From positions 434,001 through 498,000 of the forward strand of contig NZ_JAKGTI010000001.1 in assembly GCF_021568695.1 (NCBI RefSeq): a DNA stretch of 64,000 nt, given 5' to 3'. The DNA is from Maritalea mediterranea (GTDB taxonomy: Bacteria > Pseudomonadota > Alphaproteobacteria > Rhizobiales > Devosiaceae). The number at the start of each line of letters is the position of its first letter. Positions within the stretch are counted from its first letter, which is position 1. Under the pieces are notes generated by a model. That model saw only the letters and a list, made by a program, of their open reading frames with translations, made no database searches and was not told the origin of the DNA. Shown piece after piece: positions 33,345-43,638 of this stretch. The translations under genes and the position numbers were made by a program.

Positions 33345-34448
33345 ATGGTTGATACCAAGGCGCTGGATGCGCTCAAATCTGAAATCCTCTCCGCGGTGGA
33401 AAAGGCGGCTGACCTGAAAGAGCTGGACGCGGTGCGCGTGGGCGCTTTGGGTAAAAAGGGTTCCATTTCTGAACAGCTAAAAGGCTTGGGCAAAATGACC
33501 CCTGAGGAGCGCAAAGTGGCTGGCCCCGCGCTCAATGGGTTGAAAACCGAAGTCGCGGCACAAATCGACGCCAAGTCTGAAGAGCTGGAAAATGCAGCGC
33601 TGAACGCCAAATTGGCCTCAGAGAAAGTCGACATTACCTTGCCGCTGCAAAAAGGACCGATGCAGCGCGGTTCCATCCACCCGATCAGCCAGACCATTGA
33701 TGAAATCACCGCGATCTTTTCCGACATGGGCTTTGCTATTGCAGAAGGGCCGGACATTGAAAGCGATTATTACAATTTTACAGCACTGAACTTCCCCGAG
33801 GGGCACCCCGCCCGGGAAATGCACGACACCTTCTTCATGAAGCAAAAAGAAGGCGAGGGCAGCAATCAGGGCAAGATGGTGCTGCGTACGCACACATCAC
33901 CTGTGCAAATCCGCACCATGGAAACCCAGGAGCCGCCGATCCGCATCGTGATTCCCGGCCGCACCTATCGTTGCGATAGCGACCAGACCCACACGCCCAT
34001 GTTCCATCAGCTGGAAGGTTTGGTGATCGATAAATCATCTCATATCGGCCAGTTGCGCTGGGTGCTGGAAGAGTTTTTGACCGCCTTTTTCGAAGTGGAT
34101 CACGTCAAAACCCGTTTCCGCCCCTCCTTCTTCCCATTCACGGAACCGTCCATGGAAGTGGATGTGCAGTGCGACCGCACTGGCAATGAAGTGAAGATTG
34201 GCGAAGGCAGCGACTGGATGGAAATTCTGGGCTGCGGCATGGTGCACCCCAATGTGATCCGCAATTGTGGCCTCGACCCCGATGTTTATCAGGGCTTCGC
34301 CTGGGGCATGGGCATCGACCGGATCGCCATGCTGAAATATGGCATGCCTGACCTGCGCGACTTCTTTGGCGCTGACCAGCGCTGGCTCGACCATTATGGC
34401 TTCCGCCCACTGGATCTGCCGACCCTGTTTGGAGGATTGTCTTCGTGA
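33345..34448 (+). CDS. pheS: Phenylalanyl-tRNA synthetase alpha subunit
   Basis: Catalytic subunit of the alpha2-beta2 enzyme that charges tRNA-Phe. 367 residues from ATG 33345 (AAGGGG upstream). Coiled-coil N-domain, then class II motifs: motif 1 [19 protein letters not shown], motif 2 [19 protein letters not shown] and motif 3 [14 protein letters not shown]. The stop overlaps the GTG of the exonuclease-ASCH gene. Confidence 0.97.
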   Translation: MVDTKALDALKSEILSAVEKAADLKELDAVRVGALGKKGSISEQLKGLGKMTPEERKVAGPALNGLKTEVAAQIDAKSEELENAALNAKLASEKVDITLPLQKGPMQRGSIHPISQTIDEITAIFSDMGFAIAEGPDIESDYYNFTALNFPEGHPAREMHDTFFMKQKEGEGSNQGKMVLRTHTSPVQIRTMETQEPPIRIVIPGRTYRCDSDQTHTPMFHQLEGLVIDKSSHIGQLRWVLEEFLTAFFEVDHVKTRFRPSFFPFTEPSMEVDVQCDRTGNEVKIGEGSDWMEILGCGMVHPNVIRNCGLDPDVYQGFAWGMGIDRIAMLKYGMPDLRDFFGADQRWLDHYGFRPLDLPTLFGGLSS

Positions 34449-35461
34449 CCATGCCCGTCAGCGATATGGATGAAATCTATATCGTGACCGACATTGAAAG
34501 CGATGGCCCGAGCCCGTTGCGCAATTCCATGCTGAGCTTTGCCAGCGTGGCAATGACGCGCCGTGGCCGGTTTCTGGGTGAGTTTGAAGCGGTACTTGAG
34601 CGACGCAAAGATCGGGTACCTGATCCAAAAACCATGGAATGGTGGAAGACCGAGCCCGAAGCTTATAAGGCCGCGACGGAAAATGCCCAATCACCGGAAA
34701 AGGTGATGAAGGACTATGCCACTTGGGTGAAGAGCTTTGAGGGACGAAAGGTGTTTGCCGCGGCCCCGCTGATCTTTGACGGGATTTTTATCGATCATTA
34801 TCTCGATCTTTATACAAGGTCGCGAGTTTTCTCCGGCCCGACACATAGCCAAGTGATCTTCAGCGGCGGAGCTGCGGATATTTACACGATGGCAGGCATC
34901 CTGTCAGGCCATGGACATGCAGACTGGACGACACGGCAGGTGCCCGATAGCTGGATCGGTTTTCAGCCGCACAGCCATTACGCGATTGATGATGCACGCG
35001 GCTATGCGCACATGCTGAAGCGCTTTTTCATAATTGCCAGCCTGCCGCAGCATTTGCGTCGGCTCGAAATCTCCGAATTTGGCGATAGCGAGGCGCTCTG
35101 CAACGAGTTGGTGGGCCTGATTGTTGCGGGTAAAAAGACCGCAACATGTGGTGCGCTGGCCGATTATGAATCCGGCGCTGAACCTTTGCCGCAAGTGGGG
35201 CAACGCTATATCGTGCCCAATTGGGACGGGGTGCCCCAGTGCATCATTGAAACCACATCTGTTGAAGTGAAACGCTTTGACGAAGTGGACGAAGTGTTTG
35301 CCCGCGCTGAAGGCGAGGGCGATTTGAGCTATCAAAATTGGCACGATGGCCACAAAGATTATTTCACCCGCAATGGCGGGTTTGCGCCTGAAATGAAACT
35401 TGTTTGCGAACGCTTCAAGCTGATTGATGTGTTGGCGGATCAAACGACGACAAAAGAGTAA
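34445..35461 (+). CDS. Fusion of a DEDDh 3'-5' exonuclease domain and an ASCH domain
   Basis: 338 residues from GTG 34445 (overlaps pheS by 4 bp; ATG 34451 also possible). Residues 10-195 look like an RNase T/DnaQ-type exonuclease with D16, E18, D112, H178 and D183 in the DEDDh positions. Residues 205-330 are an ASCH domain ([66 protein letters not shown]). ASCH proteins bind RNA, and YqfB removes acetyl from N4-acetylcytidine. A role in RNA or tRNA turnover is inferred. It sits between pheS and pheT, 5 bp before pheT. Confidence 0.82.
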   Translation: MTMPVSDMDEIYIVTDIESDGPSPLRNSMLSFASVAMTRRGRFLGEFEAVLERRKDRVPDPKTMEWWKTEPEAYKAATENAQSPEKVMKDYATWVKSFEGRKVFAAAPLIFDGIFIDHYLDLYTRSRVFSGPTHSQVIFSGGAADIYTMAGILSGHGHADWTTRQVPDSWIGFQPHSHYAIDDARGYAHMLKRFFIIASLPQHLRRLEISEFGDSEALCNELVGLIVAGKKTATCGALADYESGAEPLPQVGQRYIVPNWDGVPQCIIETTSVEVKRFDEVDEVFARAEGEGDLSYQNWHDGHKDYFTRNGGFAPEMKLVCERFKLIDVLADQTTTKE

Positions 35462-35466
35462 AACCG

Positions 35467-37893
35467 ATGAAATTCACAATTGACTGGCTAAAAGATCATT
35501 TGGAGACCAAGGCGTCGAATGATGAGATCATTGAAACCCTCACCCAGATCGGCCTTGAGGTGGAAGAGGTTGAAGATCAGGCAAAAACCCTTGCGGATTT
35601 TACGGTTTGCGAAGTGATCTCAGCGGAAAAACACCCCAACGCCGATAAGCTTAAGGTGTGCATGGTCAATACCGGTAAAGGCGAACCGGTGAAGGTGGTG
35701 TGCGGCGCGCCCAATGCCCGCACCGGCATGAAGGGCGTGTTTGCGGCCTCCGGCACCTACATTCCGGGGACAGATTTTGTGCTTTCCAAAGGCGTGATCC
35801 GCGGTGAGGAAAGCAATGGCATGTTGTGCTCTGAACGTGAATTGCTGATCTCTGACGATCATGACGGCATTATCGACTTGCCCGCAGATGCACCTGTTGG
35901 CGAACGTTATGTGGATTATGCCAAGCTCGATGATGTGGTCATCGACATCGCCATCACTCCCAACCGCGGCGATTGCACGGGCATTTACGGCGTGGCGCGC
36001 GATTTGGCCGCTGCTGGTATCGGCGAATTGAAGGACGGCACCGTGAAGCCTGTGCCCGCCACACTGGACGGCAAAGGTGACATATCGGTTGAGTTCCGCT
36101 TTGGCGAAGGTGAGCCGCAAGCCTGTCAGCAATTTGCCGGGCGTTTGTTCAAAAATGTGAAAAACGGCCCATCGCCGGAATGGCTGCAACAGCGCTTGAT
36201 CGCCATCGGCCTACGCCCGATTAACGCCTTGGCCGACATCACCAACTATGTGTCTTACGATCGTGGTCGCCCGCTGCATGCTTATGACGCGGACAAGATC
36301 AATGGCCAGTTCCACGCCCGAAACGCCAAGAAGGGCGAAGAAATTCTGGCCCTTGATGGCAAGACCTATGCGCTGGACGAAACCATGTGCATTTTGGCCG
36401 ACGATAATGGCCCCCTTTGTATTGGCGGCATTATGGGCGGCGAGGAAAGCGGCTGTACCGAAGAAACCACCAGCCTGTTCCTCGAAAGCGCGTGGTGGGA
36501 GCCAATCGAAATTGCCCAAACCGGCCGCAAGACCGGCATCAATTCTGATGCGCGCTACCGTCTCGAGCGGCACGTTGATCCTGAATTGACCCTGCCGGGG
36601 CTTGAGCTGGCCACAAAACTGATTTTGGAGATTTGCGGCGGCGACGTGCACGAAGTCACGGTCACTGGCGATGTTCAGCCGGAAGAAAAAGTGATTGACT
36701 TCCCGTTAGCCGAAATCACCCGTTTGACCGGCCTCAAAGTGCCTTTCGCTGAAGTGAAAGCTGTGTTGACACGTCTGGGCTTTTGGATGGCCGGCACCGG
36801 CGATGTGGTGAAAGTCGCAGTGCCCTCCTACCGTCCAGACATTGAAGGCAAAGCGGATCTGGTGGAAGAAGTCATGCGCATTGTGGGCGTAGACAATGTG
36901 CCAGTGGACCCATTGCCGCGCTTGACCAGTGTTGCGCCCAAAATGCTCACCAGCATCCAAAACCGTCGCCGCATCGCGCGGCGTGCCTTGGCCGCCCGTG
37001 GCTATAATGAAGCGGTGACGTGGTCCTTTATTTCGGAGAAAGAAGCTGTCGCTTTCGGCGGTGGCCAAGATGAGCTGAAGCTGGAAAATCCGATCAGCGC
37101 AGATTTGAGTGACATGCGTCCCTCCTTGCTGCCGGGCTTGTTGGCCGCCGTGAACCGCAACACCAACCGTGGCATTGCTGATCTTTCCTTGTTTGAGGTC
37201 GGCCAGGTGTTTAAAACCGCCGATCCGGACGGGCAAAATAATTATGCTGCTGGCGTGCGGGCCGGACTGGACACGCACGCGCAAGTGGGACGCCATTGGC
37301 AAGGCAAGGTCGAGAAGCCTGATGTATTTGAAGCCAAGGCCGATCTGTTTGAAACATTGGCGCAACTGGGCGTCGATCCAAACAATCTGCAAATTGTTGC
37401 TGAGCCCGCCGAATGGGCGCATCCGGGTCGTGGCGGCCGTGTGCAATTGGGGCCGAAAAACATCATTGGCTGGTTCGGTGAGCTGCACCCTAAATTAATC
37501 AAGGAACTGGATTTGCCAAAATCCATCGCTGCCTTTGAACTGAATCTGGATGCCATCCCCGAGCCGCGCAAAAAAGCAACCCGCGCCAAACCCGCATTGA
37601 CCCTGTCTGACCTGCAAACGGTGAAACGCGATTTCGCCTTTGTCGCCGACAGCAATGTGGAGGCAGGCAAATTGCTCAAGGCGGCCGGTTCTGCTGACAA
37701 GAAACTGATCACCAATGTGAATCTGTTTGACGTGTTTGAAGGCGGCAATCTGGGCGAAGGTAAAAAATCTCTGGCGATTGAGGTGACCATTCAACCCAAG
37801 GACAAAACGCTCACTGATGAAGAAATCGACACCATCAGCCAAAAAGTGGTGGCCGCAGTGCAAAAGGCTACCAAAGCCGAATTGCGGGGATGA
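35467..37893 (+). CDS. pheT: Phenylalanyl-tRNA synthetase beta subunit
   Basis: 808 residues: N-terminal EMAP-type tRNA-binding domain (VCEVISAEKHPNADKLKVCMVNTG, about 45-150), B3/B4 editing domain that clears mischarged Tyr, B5 domain (ITRLTGLKVPFAEVKAVLTRLGFWM), the inactive class II core, and a C-terminal FDX-ACB anticodon-binding domain (TVKRDFAFVADSNVEAGKLLKAAGS... TLTDEEID). Normal length. Overlaps the next gene by 4 bp. Confidence 0.97.
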   Translation: MKFTIDWLKDHLETKASNDEIIETLTQIGLEVEEVEDQAKTLADFTVCEVISAEKHPNADKLKVCMVNTGKGEPVKVVCGAPNARTGMKGVFAASGTYIPGTDFVLSKGVIRGEESNGMLCSERELLISDDHDGIIDLPADAPVGERYVDYAKLDDVVIDIAITPNRGDCTGIYGVARDLAAAGIGELKDGTVKPVPATLDGKGDISVEFRFGEGEPQACQQFAGRLFKNVKNGPSPEWLQQRLIAIGLRPINALADITNYVSYDRGRPLHAYDADKINGQFHARNAKKGEEILALDGKTYALDETMCILADDNGPLCIGGIMGGEESGCTEETTSLFLESAWWEPIEIAQTGRKTGINSDARYRLERHVDPELTLPGLELATKLILEICGGDVHEVTVTGDVQPEEKVIDFPLAEITRLTGLKVPFAEVKAVLTRLGFWMAGTGDVVKVAVPSYRPDIEGKADLVEEVMRIVGVDNVPVDPLPRLTSVAPKMLTSIQNRRRIARRALAARGYNEAVTWSFISEKEAVAFGGGQDELKLENPISADLSDMRPSLLPGLLAAVNRNTNRGIADLSLFEVGQVFKTADPDGQNNYAAGVRAGLDTHAQVGRHWQGKVEKPDVFEAKADLFETLAQLGVDPNNLQIVAEPAEWAHPGRGGRVQLGPKNIIGWFGELHPKLIKELDLPKSIAAFELNLDAIPEPRKKATRAKPALTLSDLQTVKRDFAFVADSNVEAGKLLKAAGSADKKLITNVNLFDVFEGGNLGEGKKSLAIEVTIQPKDKTLTDEEIDTISQKVVAAVQKATKAELRG

Positions 37894-39161
37894 AGGTGAT
37901 AAAGTCGTCGGCGTTCTTCAGCGCAATCATTTTGGCGTCGGGCATGTTGATTTTGCCCGTCCTGTTTGGTTCCGCTGCCGGCGCCGCTGCGCTTATTATG
38001 GCGCTGATCTGGCTGTTGGCCCTAGGTTGGCAACGCGAGACTTGGCGCGCATTGCCCCGCTTTCAACAGGTGTGGTTGGCCTCCGGTCTTGGTTTCTTCG
38101 CGCTGTTTGCAATAACCGCCCGCACCCCACACGATCTGATCTATGGCTTTAACACCTTTGCGTTTGTGCTGGCGATTGGCGTATTCGCGTTCGCCCGACG
38201 CTGGCTTACCCCACGCCATCTGATTTTTCTGTCTAGCGCAACCTTTTTAGGGCTACTCATAGGAGCGGGCTGGGCATTTTATCAGCATCATCAGTTGGGG
38301 GTGCCGCGCACCACAGCCTATGTCGGCGGTGGGTCAAACTTGGTGGCTCGCGTCGCGTTGATGCTTTATTTCTTTTCACTGTTGCCACTGTTCATGGCCA
38401 AGCCCTTGCGCTGGTGGTGGGGCGTTGCGGCCCTTTCATTCCCGGCAGCAATGCTGATAGTGATCTATTCTGGGTCTCGCGGCACGCTGTTGGTCACGCC
38501 CCTAATGGTGATGGTCCCATTAATTTTTACGCTGCCCGCTTCAGCGTTCAAGTCGGCCCGAGCCTATCTTGTCCTGAGCATCGTCTTGGCCCTCGCCTGT
38601 AGCGCTGCTTATTATCTTGACCCCAATAACTTGGTGTCACAGGCGCTAAGCCGCATTCAAACCGTTTTGGATGGGGAGGGGATGGACAGCTCGACGCGTT
38701 TACGATTCGAAATGTGGCAGGTCGCATTCGCCCATCTCACAGAACACCCCATTGTCGGCACCGGTTGGCATAGTTTTGTCACTGCGACAGAGGGTCATGA
38801 ACTTTATACCTACGCGGAGCGTGCGGGCTTTTTTAATTTCCACTCGGACCTCGGCAATTTCGCCGTAGCCGGCGGAATGATTGGTTTATTGCTATATCTG
38901 TTTCTGCTGCTTGCGCCCTTGCTGTTCTGGCAAACGCCACATGCACACCCATATTTTCGTGTCCGACTTGCCTGGGCGTTGTCGATGCCGGTTTTGTTCC
39001 TTGGTCTTGGCCTCACCGATATGGTGATCGGTTTTGATTACCCAACCATGTTTTATGCCTTCAGCTTTGCGTTGGTGTGGGGCTGCACCAACCGAGCAAA
39101 AGCAGTATCCCTGACCAAGGCTGAAATGCAAATCGATCAGGGTGTGACGGGAAAAAAATAG
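37890..39161 (+). CDS. O-antigen ligase/polymerase-like membrane protein (Wzy/WaaL family)
   Basis: 423 residues with about ten hydrophobic segments. Family signature: SGSRGTLL near residue 192, then a large loop with RFEMWQVAFAHLTEHPIVGTGWHSF near 270-295 and a NFHSDLGNFAVAGGMIG near 312-328 carrying the conserved His. These enzymes move polysaccharide from undecaprenyl carrier to an acceptor or polymerise repeat units at the periplasmic face. Start ATG overlaps pheT (ATGA). Followed at once by two glycosyltransferases. Confidence 0.85.
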   Translation: MKVIKSSAFFSAIILASGMLILPVLFGSAAGAAALIMALIWLLALGWQRETWRALPRFQQVWLASGLGFFALFAITARTPHDLIYGFNTFAFVLAIGVFAFARRWLTPRHLIFLSSATFLGLLIGAGWAFYQHHQLGVPRTTAYVGGGSNLVARVALMLYFFSLLPLFMAKPLRWWWGVAALSFPAAMLIVIYSGSRGTLLVTPLMVMVPLIFTLPASAFKSARAYLVLSIVLALACSAAYYLDPNNLVSQALSRIQTVLDGEGMDSSTRLRFEMWQVAFAHLTEHPIVGTGWHSFVTATEGHELYTYAERAGFFNFHSDLGNFAVAGGMIGLLLYLFLLLAPLLFWQTPHAHPYFRVRLAWALSMPVLFLGLGLTDMVIGFDYPTMFYAFSFALVWGCTNRAKAVSLTKAEMQIDQGVTGKK

Positions 39162-39162
39162 T

Positions 39163-40353
39163 ATGGCCGAAGCCAAAAACACAGTTTTTTTGCCTGAGAA
39201 TTGCAAGTTGCGGCGTGTGCCGATGTTCCCCGATGTCCAGCGATCCGAACAATTTATGTCTCAATTTGATCAGCGTGGCATTTTTTACAGCGTGTTTAGA
39301 TCCGCTGATGGCAAAGGTATTTGGTTTATTGGTCCAGAACTGATGAGCCTCGCATCTCATATACAAGAGATGCACGTTGTTGGCAGACGTTCTCGAATCC
39401 AAAAAAAGATGTGTTTTGTAAAGAGTCGCGCTGCACTAATCGGATATGTCTCGATGCCCGCTGACGAAACTGAAGTCGATATTTCTCTTGGTGGAATAGT
39501 GATAACTGCCGCTGTCGGTGATAACTACAGCGAGAAGATGGATGCTTCTCGTATCGTATATGCAATCAATAAGGACAATGATCTGGACTGGATTGCTGAC
39601 TGGGCCAAATTTTATTCACGTGAGCACGGGGCTGACAGCATTGTTATCTTTGATAACGGTTCAAAAACCTACGAAACTGCTGACCTTCGCAGACTTCTGG
39701 CAAGCATAGACGGTCTGACCAATGCTCATGTCGTCAACTGGGAATTCGTTTTTGGTGCCCTAGATCCTGTTGCCCAATCCAGAAAGACACATTTTTCCAT
39801 TATGTTTGCCCAGCCTGTGATGCACTTGGAATTGTACTTGCGGTATGGCTTTCATGCGCGTTCAATCCTAAATGTAGACATCGACGAGCTGGTTGTGTCC
39901 AAGCGTTCCCGTTCTATCTTTGAAGTGACCGAAAAAAGATTGTTTGGATGCGTAAAGTTTGAACGCTTTTTGGTTGAAAATGTGATTGATGGTGACGTCG
40001 CGTTTCCAAGTTTCTTGGACTTTGTCTTTCGAAATAAAGAAAATCTGGGTCGTCAAGACCGCTACAAAAAATGGGCATTTTCACCAAAGCGCGTGAAGAG
40101 AACCTCGAAGGTTGCACTGCCCAATACCCATTGGGTGGACGGAGTAGTGAACCCCTATCCAACGTCGCAGGAGTTTGTTTGCTACCATTTTGCTGGTATC
40201 ACGTCGGGTTGGCGTGTGAGGGATGATGTTGATGTCAGCCGAGAATGGCAGCATAAGCGCCACATCGCGGAGCCTTATGATCCGAACAAGCACGTGAAAG
40301 ACGAGTTTTTGGCCAGTAAGTTGCAAGAGATATTTGGACGGGATGATGAATAA
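39163..40353 (+). CDS. Glycosyltransferase (GT92/GT2-like), AT-rich
   Basis: 396 residues. NKDNDLDWIADWAKFYSREHGADSIVIFDNGS near 140-172 resembles the start of the GT-A fold of GT92/DUF23-type enzymes; NVDIDEL near 232-238 supplies the DxD motif; KWAFSPKRV and HWVDGV near 305-330 are acceptor-side blocks. Cytoplasmic, no membrane segment. Codon and base use are clearly more AT-rich than neighbouring housekeeping genes, suggesting transfer. Probably builds a surface glycan together with the preceding ligase-like protein. Confidence 0.78.
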   Translation: MAEAKNTVFLPENCKLRRVPMFPDVQRSEQFMSQFDQRGIFYSVFRSADGKGIWFIGPELMSLASHIQEMHVVGRRSRIQKKMCFVKSRAALIGYVSMPADETEVDISLGGIVITAAVGDNYSEKMDASRIVYAINKDNDLDWIADWAKFYSREHGADSIVIFDNGSKTYETADLRRLLASIDGLTNAHVVNWEFVFGALDPVAQSRKTHFSIMFAQPVMHLELYLRYGFHARSILNVDIDELVVSKRSRSIFEVTEKRLFGCVKFERFLVENVIDGDVAFPSFLDFVFRNKENLGRQDRYKKWAFSPKRVKRTSKVALPNTHWVDGVVNPYPTSQEFVCYHFAGITSGWRVRDDVDVSREWQHKRHIAEPYDPNKHVKDEFLASKLQEIFGRDDE

Positions 40354-41509
40354 ATCTTCCAAAGGTTATCTATGGAACTTGAGAAGCGGATTGAAGGAAG
40401 AGTTGGCACTTTCCACTCTACGCCTTGATCAGGACAGTCCAGTGAAGCGTTTGCCGAAACATCCCAACCGCGCACGGCCACAGCAGTTTCTCGACAGCTT
40501 CGATTTCACAACGCTTTATTACGATTGTTTTTGGGATCAGGAGCAGCGCGATATTTTGTGCGTTGGTCCCACGCCAACCAATCTGAGGGCGCACTATAAG
40601 AAGGCGATTTATAGGGCCTTGCCATCTGGTAAAATACTGAAAGTGAAGCACTTCTTCTCGCTTTCGGTAATGACCTCTCAATTGAAAGATGTGCCATCCG
40701 ACACGGTTCAAGTTGAAATGGAATTTGCTGGCCAAGTATTTGTGATGGACGTGCAACCCAATGGATGTGAGCATTTTAAGCGTGAAAATCTGATGTTCAC
40801 CCTGTCCAAAAACAATGATTTGAAGTGGATCAGGTTCTGGGCGGACTACCATGTGCGCCACCAAAACGTCACCAGCATCGTGTTTTTTGACAATGGTTCG
40901 GATCAATATGAGTTGAACGACCTAATTGACACCTTGCGCAGCGTGAAAGGATTAAAGAAGGTCCTTGTGGCCACCATGCCCTATCCATATTGCGCCAAAG
41001 ATGAGATCCTAAAAGTAAATCCTTATTGGGCACACTTCTTACAGATTGCGTTGATGACCATTGTGTTACGTCGTTTTGGCATGAGGGCCAATGCAATCCT
41101 CAATCTTGACGTCGACGAACTTGCCAACAGCAATGGCGCTGGTGATGTGTTTGCACTTGCCGAAAGGTCCAGTCTTGGCATTTTGGCCATGAAAGGTATC
41201 TGGGTGGAGCCGATTGCGGAGAGTAATTCCGGTGATCATCGCGATTTCTGTACCGTCGCAAAGGATGAAAAGATAAGCCATTGCTATGCAGGAAAATGGG
41301 CAATCGACCCGAAACGGAAATGGTTCAAAAAGCTAAAAGTATTTCCCTATATGCACTGGATTGAAAATCGGGCGCAATTGGGCCGTCGTTATGTCGAGGG
41401 CGTGCATTTTTGGCACTTTAAGGGCATCAACACCAATTGGAAGCTCAAACGGGCGAAACCAATGGAATACGATCCTGAAATCCATGAGAAGCGAGATATT
41501 ACCTTTTAG
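40343..41509 (+). CDS. Glycosyltransferase, paralogue of the preceding gene
   Basis: 388 residues from ATG 40343, inside the end of the previous gene (11-bp overlap). The same blocks appear in the same order: LSKNNDLKWIRFWADYHVRHQNVTSIVFFDNGSDQYE, NLDVDELANSNG (DxD), KWAIDPKRKW, and MHWIENRA. Overall similarity to the neighbour is moderate, so an old duplication. Same AT-rich character. No sugar specificity can be read. Confidence 0.77.
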   Translation: MMNKSSKGYLWNLRSGLKEELALSTLRLDQDSPVKRLPKHPNRARPQQFLDSFDFTTLYYDCFWDQEQRDILCVGPTPTNLRAHYKKAIYRALPSGKILKVKHFFSLSVMTSQLKDVPSDTVQVEMEFAGQVFVMDVQPNGCEHFKRENLMFTLSKNNDLKWIRFWADYHVRHQNVTSIVFFDNGSDQYELNDLIDTLRSVKGLKKVLVATMPYPYCAKDEILKVNPYWAHFLQIALMTIVLRRFGMRANAILNLDVDELANSNGAGDVFALAERSSLGILAMKGIWVEPIAESNSGDHRDFCTVAKDEKISHCYAGKWAIDPKRKWFKKLKVFPYMHWIENRAQLGRRYVEGVHFWHFKGINTNWKLKRAKPMEYDPEIHEKRDITF

Positions 41510-41604
41510 TATCGAGAAAGCCTTTTAACCCTTGGTCTAGTTGCAATATTGACCAACTCATGGGAAAAGCTTTTCAGTCATCCAACCTTTGTCGCGAGGG
41601 ACAT

Positions 41605-43128
41605 ATGCCTGCCATTAAAAAAGAAGACTTCATCCAGTCGATTGCTGACGCGTTTCAGTTTATCTCTTATTACCACCCGCTCGATTATGTCGAGGCGGTG
41701 GCCAAGGCATATGAGAAGGAAGAAAACCCGGCGGCAAAAGATGCCATTGCGCAGATTTTGACCAATTCGCGCATGTGCGCGGAAGGACATCGTCCGATCT
41801 GCCAGGACACCGGCATCGCCGTTGTGTTCCTTAAAATCGGCATGGATGTGCGCTGGGATAGCGACATGTCGGTTGAAGATATGGTCAATCAGGGCGTGCG
41901 TCAGGCCTATGCCGAAACCGACAGCAATTTGCTGCGCGCCTCGCTTTTGATGGACCCGGCAGGCACCCGGAAAAACTCAGGCGACAACACGCCGGCTGTC
42001 ATCCATTATGAAATGGTGGCAGGCGACAAGGTGGATGTGACAGTTGCGGCGAAGGGCGGCGGTTCTGAAAATAAAGCCAAGCTCGCCATGTTGAACCCCA
42101 GCGACGATATTGTGGAATGGGTACTTAAAACCGTGCCGACCCTTGGCGCGGGCTGGTGCCCGCCGGGCGTTTTAGGCCTGGGCATTGGTGGCACGCCAGA
42201 AAAGGCGATGTATCTGGCCAAAAAGTCGTTGATGGCCCCAGTGGACATTCAAGAGCTGATCGAGCGCGGCCCAAACTCCACGGCAGAAGAATTGCGGCTG
42301 GAGCTTTATGAAAAGGTCAATGCCCTTGGCATCGGCGCGCAGGGCCTTGGTGGCCTGACCACAGTGGTGGATGTGAAAGTGCTGGATATGCCCACCCATG
42401 CGGCGTCCAAGCCTGTGGGCCTGGCACCAAACTGCGCCGCCAACCGCCACGTACATTTTGAACTGGATGGTACCGGCCCTGCAAACCTAACACCGCCGCC
42501 GCTCAGCGCCTGGCCAGATATTGGCTGGAAACCATCGACAGGCGCAAAGCGCGTTGATTTGGACAAGCTGACACCGGAAGAAGTAGCCACCTGGAAGCAG
42601 GGCGATCGCCTGTTGCTGAATGGCAAAATTCTGACTGGTCGCGATGCCGCGCACAAAAAGATTCAATGGCTTTTTGAAAGTGGTGAGGGTCTGCCTGAGG
42701 GCGTCGATTTCACCAATCGCGTCATCTATTATGTGGGCCCTGTCGACCCCGTTGAAGGCGAAGCGGTTGGTCCCGCTGGCCCGACCACGGCCACCCGCAT
42801 GGATAAGTTCACCGAAATGATGCTGGACAAAACCGGGCTTGTGGCGATGATCGGCAAGGCCGAGCGCGGTCCGGCTGGCTTGGAGGCCATTGCCAAGCAC
42901 AAGGCGGCCTATTTGATGGCCACCGGCGGTGCCGCCTATCTGATCTCCAAAGCCATTCGCTCTTCCCGCGTTGTCGCGTTTGAAGAGTTGGGCATGGAAG
43001 CCATTTACGAGTTTGAGGTGGAGAATATGCCGGTGACGGTCGCGGTGGATTCCACGGGGGAGAGCGTGCACAAAATAGCCCCGGCCATCTGGCGCAAAAA
43101 GATCGGCAAACTGCCCGAGCCAGCATAA
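41605..43128 (+). CDS. Fumarate hydratase, class I (iron-sulfur)
   Basis: TCA cycle enzyme hydrating fumarate to malate with a 4Fe-4S cluster. 507 residues from ATG 41605 (GAGGG upstream). CQDTGIAVVFLKIG near 83-96 supplies the first cluster Cys; KGGGSENKAKLAMLNPSD near 150-167 and the C-terminal beta-domain YYVGPVDPVEGEAVGPAGPTTATRMDKF near 375-402 are diagnostic. Single-chain class I form. Oxygen-labile in other organisms. The GNAT gene starts on the last base of its stop codon. Confidence 0.95.
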   Translation: MPAIKKEDFIQSIADAFQFISYYHPLDYVEAVAKAYEKEENPAAKDAIAQILTNSRMCAEGHRPICQDTGIAVVFLKIGMDVRWDSDMSVEDMVNQGVRQAYAETDSNLLRASLLMDPAGTRKNSGDNTPAVIHYEMVAGDKVDVTVAAKGGGSENKAKLAMLNPSDDIVEWVLKTVPTLGAGWCPPGVLGLGIGGTPEKAMYLAKKSLMAPVDIQELIERGPNSTAEELRLELYEKVNALGIGAQGLGGLTTVVDVKVLDMPTHAASKPVGLAPNCAANRHVHFELDGTGPANLTPPPLSAWPDIGWKPSTGAKRVDLDKLTPEEVATWKQGDRLLLNGKILTGRDAAHKKIQWLFESGEGLPEGVDFTNRVIYYVGPVDPVEGEAVGPAGPTTATRMDKFTEMMLDKTGLVAMIGKAERGPAGLEAIAKHKAAYLMATGGAAYLISKAIRSSRVVAFEELGMEAIYEFEVENMPVTVAVDSTGESVHKIAPAIWRKKIGKLPEPA

Positions 43129-43604
43129 TGGATCTGCCCAAAGGCTATCGGCTGCGCGCGGTGCGCGAGAGCGATCTTGATATCGTTTGCGCGCATCGCG
43201 AATTGATGTTCTCAGACGAGGGCAAGCGCACCCGCGATAGCCTTGAAAAAATGACCGCCTATTTCCGCCCCTGGCTGCAAGAGCGGTTGGGCGATGGCCG
43301 CTATTTCGGCTTTATCATTGAACGCGAAGGCGAGGCCGTGGCAGGCATCGGCCAATGGATTATCGACTGGGCGCCGCACTTCCACCATGAAGAAGAAGCG
43401 CATCGCGGCTATATTGCCAATGTTTATGTCGACCCTAACCATCGCGGGAAGGGCCTTGCCAAATTTCTGGTGAGCTGCGCTGAGCAGGAGTTTAAAGCGC
43501 GCGGCGTTTCCACCATGGTGCTCCACGCGTCCCGCGCTGGCGAACGGCTCTATGAAGCGCTTGGGTGGGACCAGACCAGCGAGATGATGAAAATCATCGA
43601 CTAG
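43128..43604 (+). CDS. GNAT family N-acetyltransferase
   Basis: 158 residues. GNAT core: YRLRAVRESDLDIVCAHRE at the start, AHRGYIANVYVDPNHRGKGLAKFLVSCAEQEFKARG near 91-127 with the acetyl-CoA loop HRGKGLA, and LHASRAGERLYEALGW at the end. Acceptor unknown. One-base overlap with the fumarase stop suggests co-expression. Confidence 0.9.
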   Translation: MDLPKGYRLRAVRESDLDIVCAHRELMFSDEGKRTRDSLEKMTAYFRPWLQERLGDGRYFGFIIEREGEAVAGIGQWIIDWAPHFHHEEEAHRGYIANVYVDPNHRGKGLAKFLVSCAEQEFKARGVSTMVLHASRAGERLYEALGWDQTSEMMKIID

Positions 43605-43610
43605 AAATAT

Positions 43611-43629
43611 GGGCGGCCAGAAGCCGCCC
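43611..43629. terminator. Hairpin between convergent GNAT and aldo-keto reductase genes
   Basis: GGGCGGC-CAGAA-GCCGCCC, a perfect 7-bp GC stem in the 34-bp convergent gap. No proper T-tract on either strand, so termination may be partial or Rho-assisted. Confidence 0.6.
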
Positions 43630-43638
43630 AATCATACC

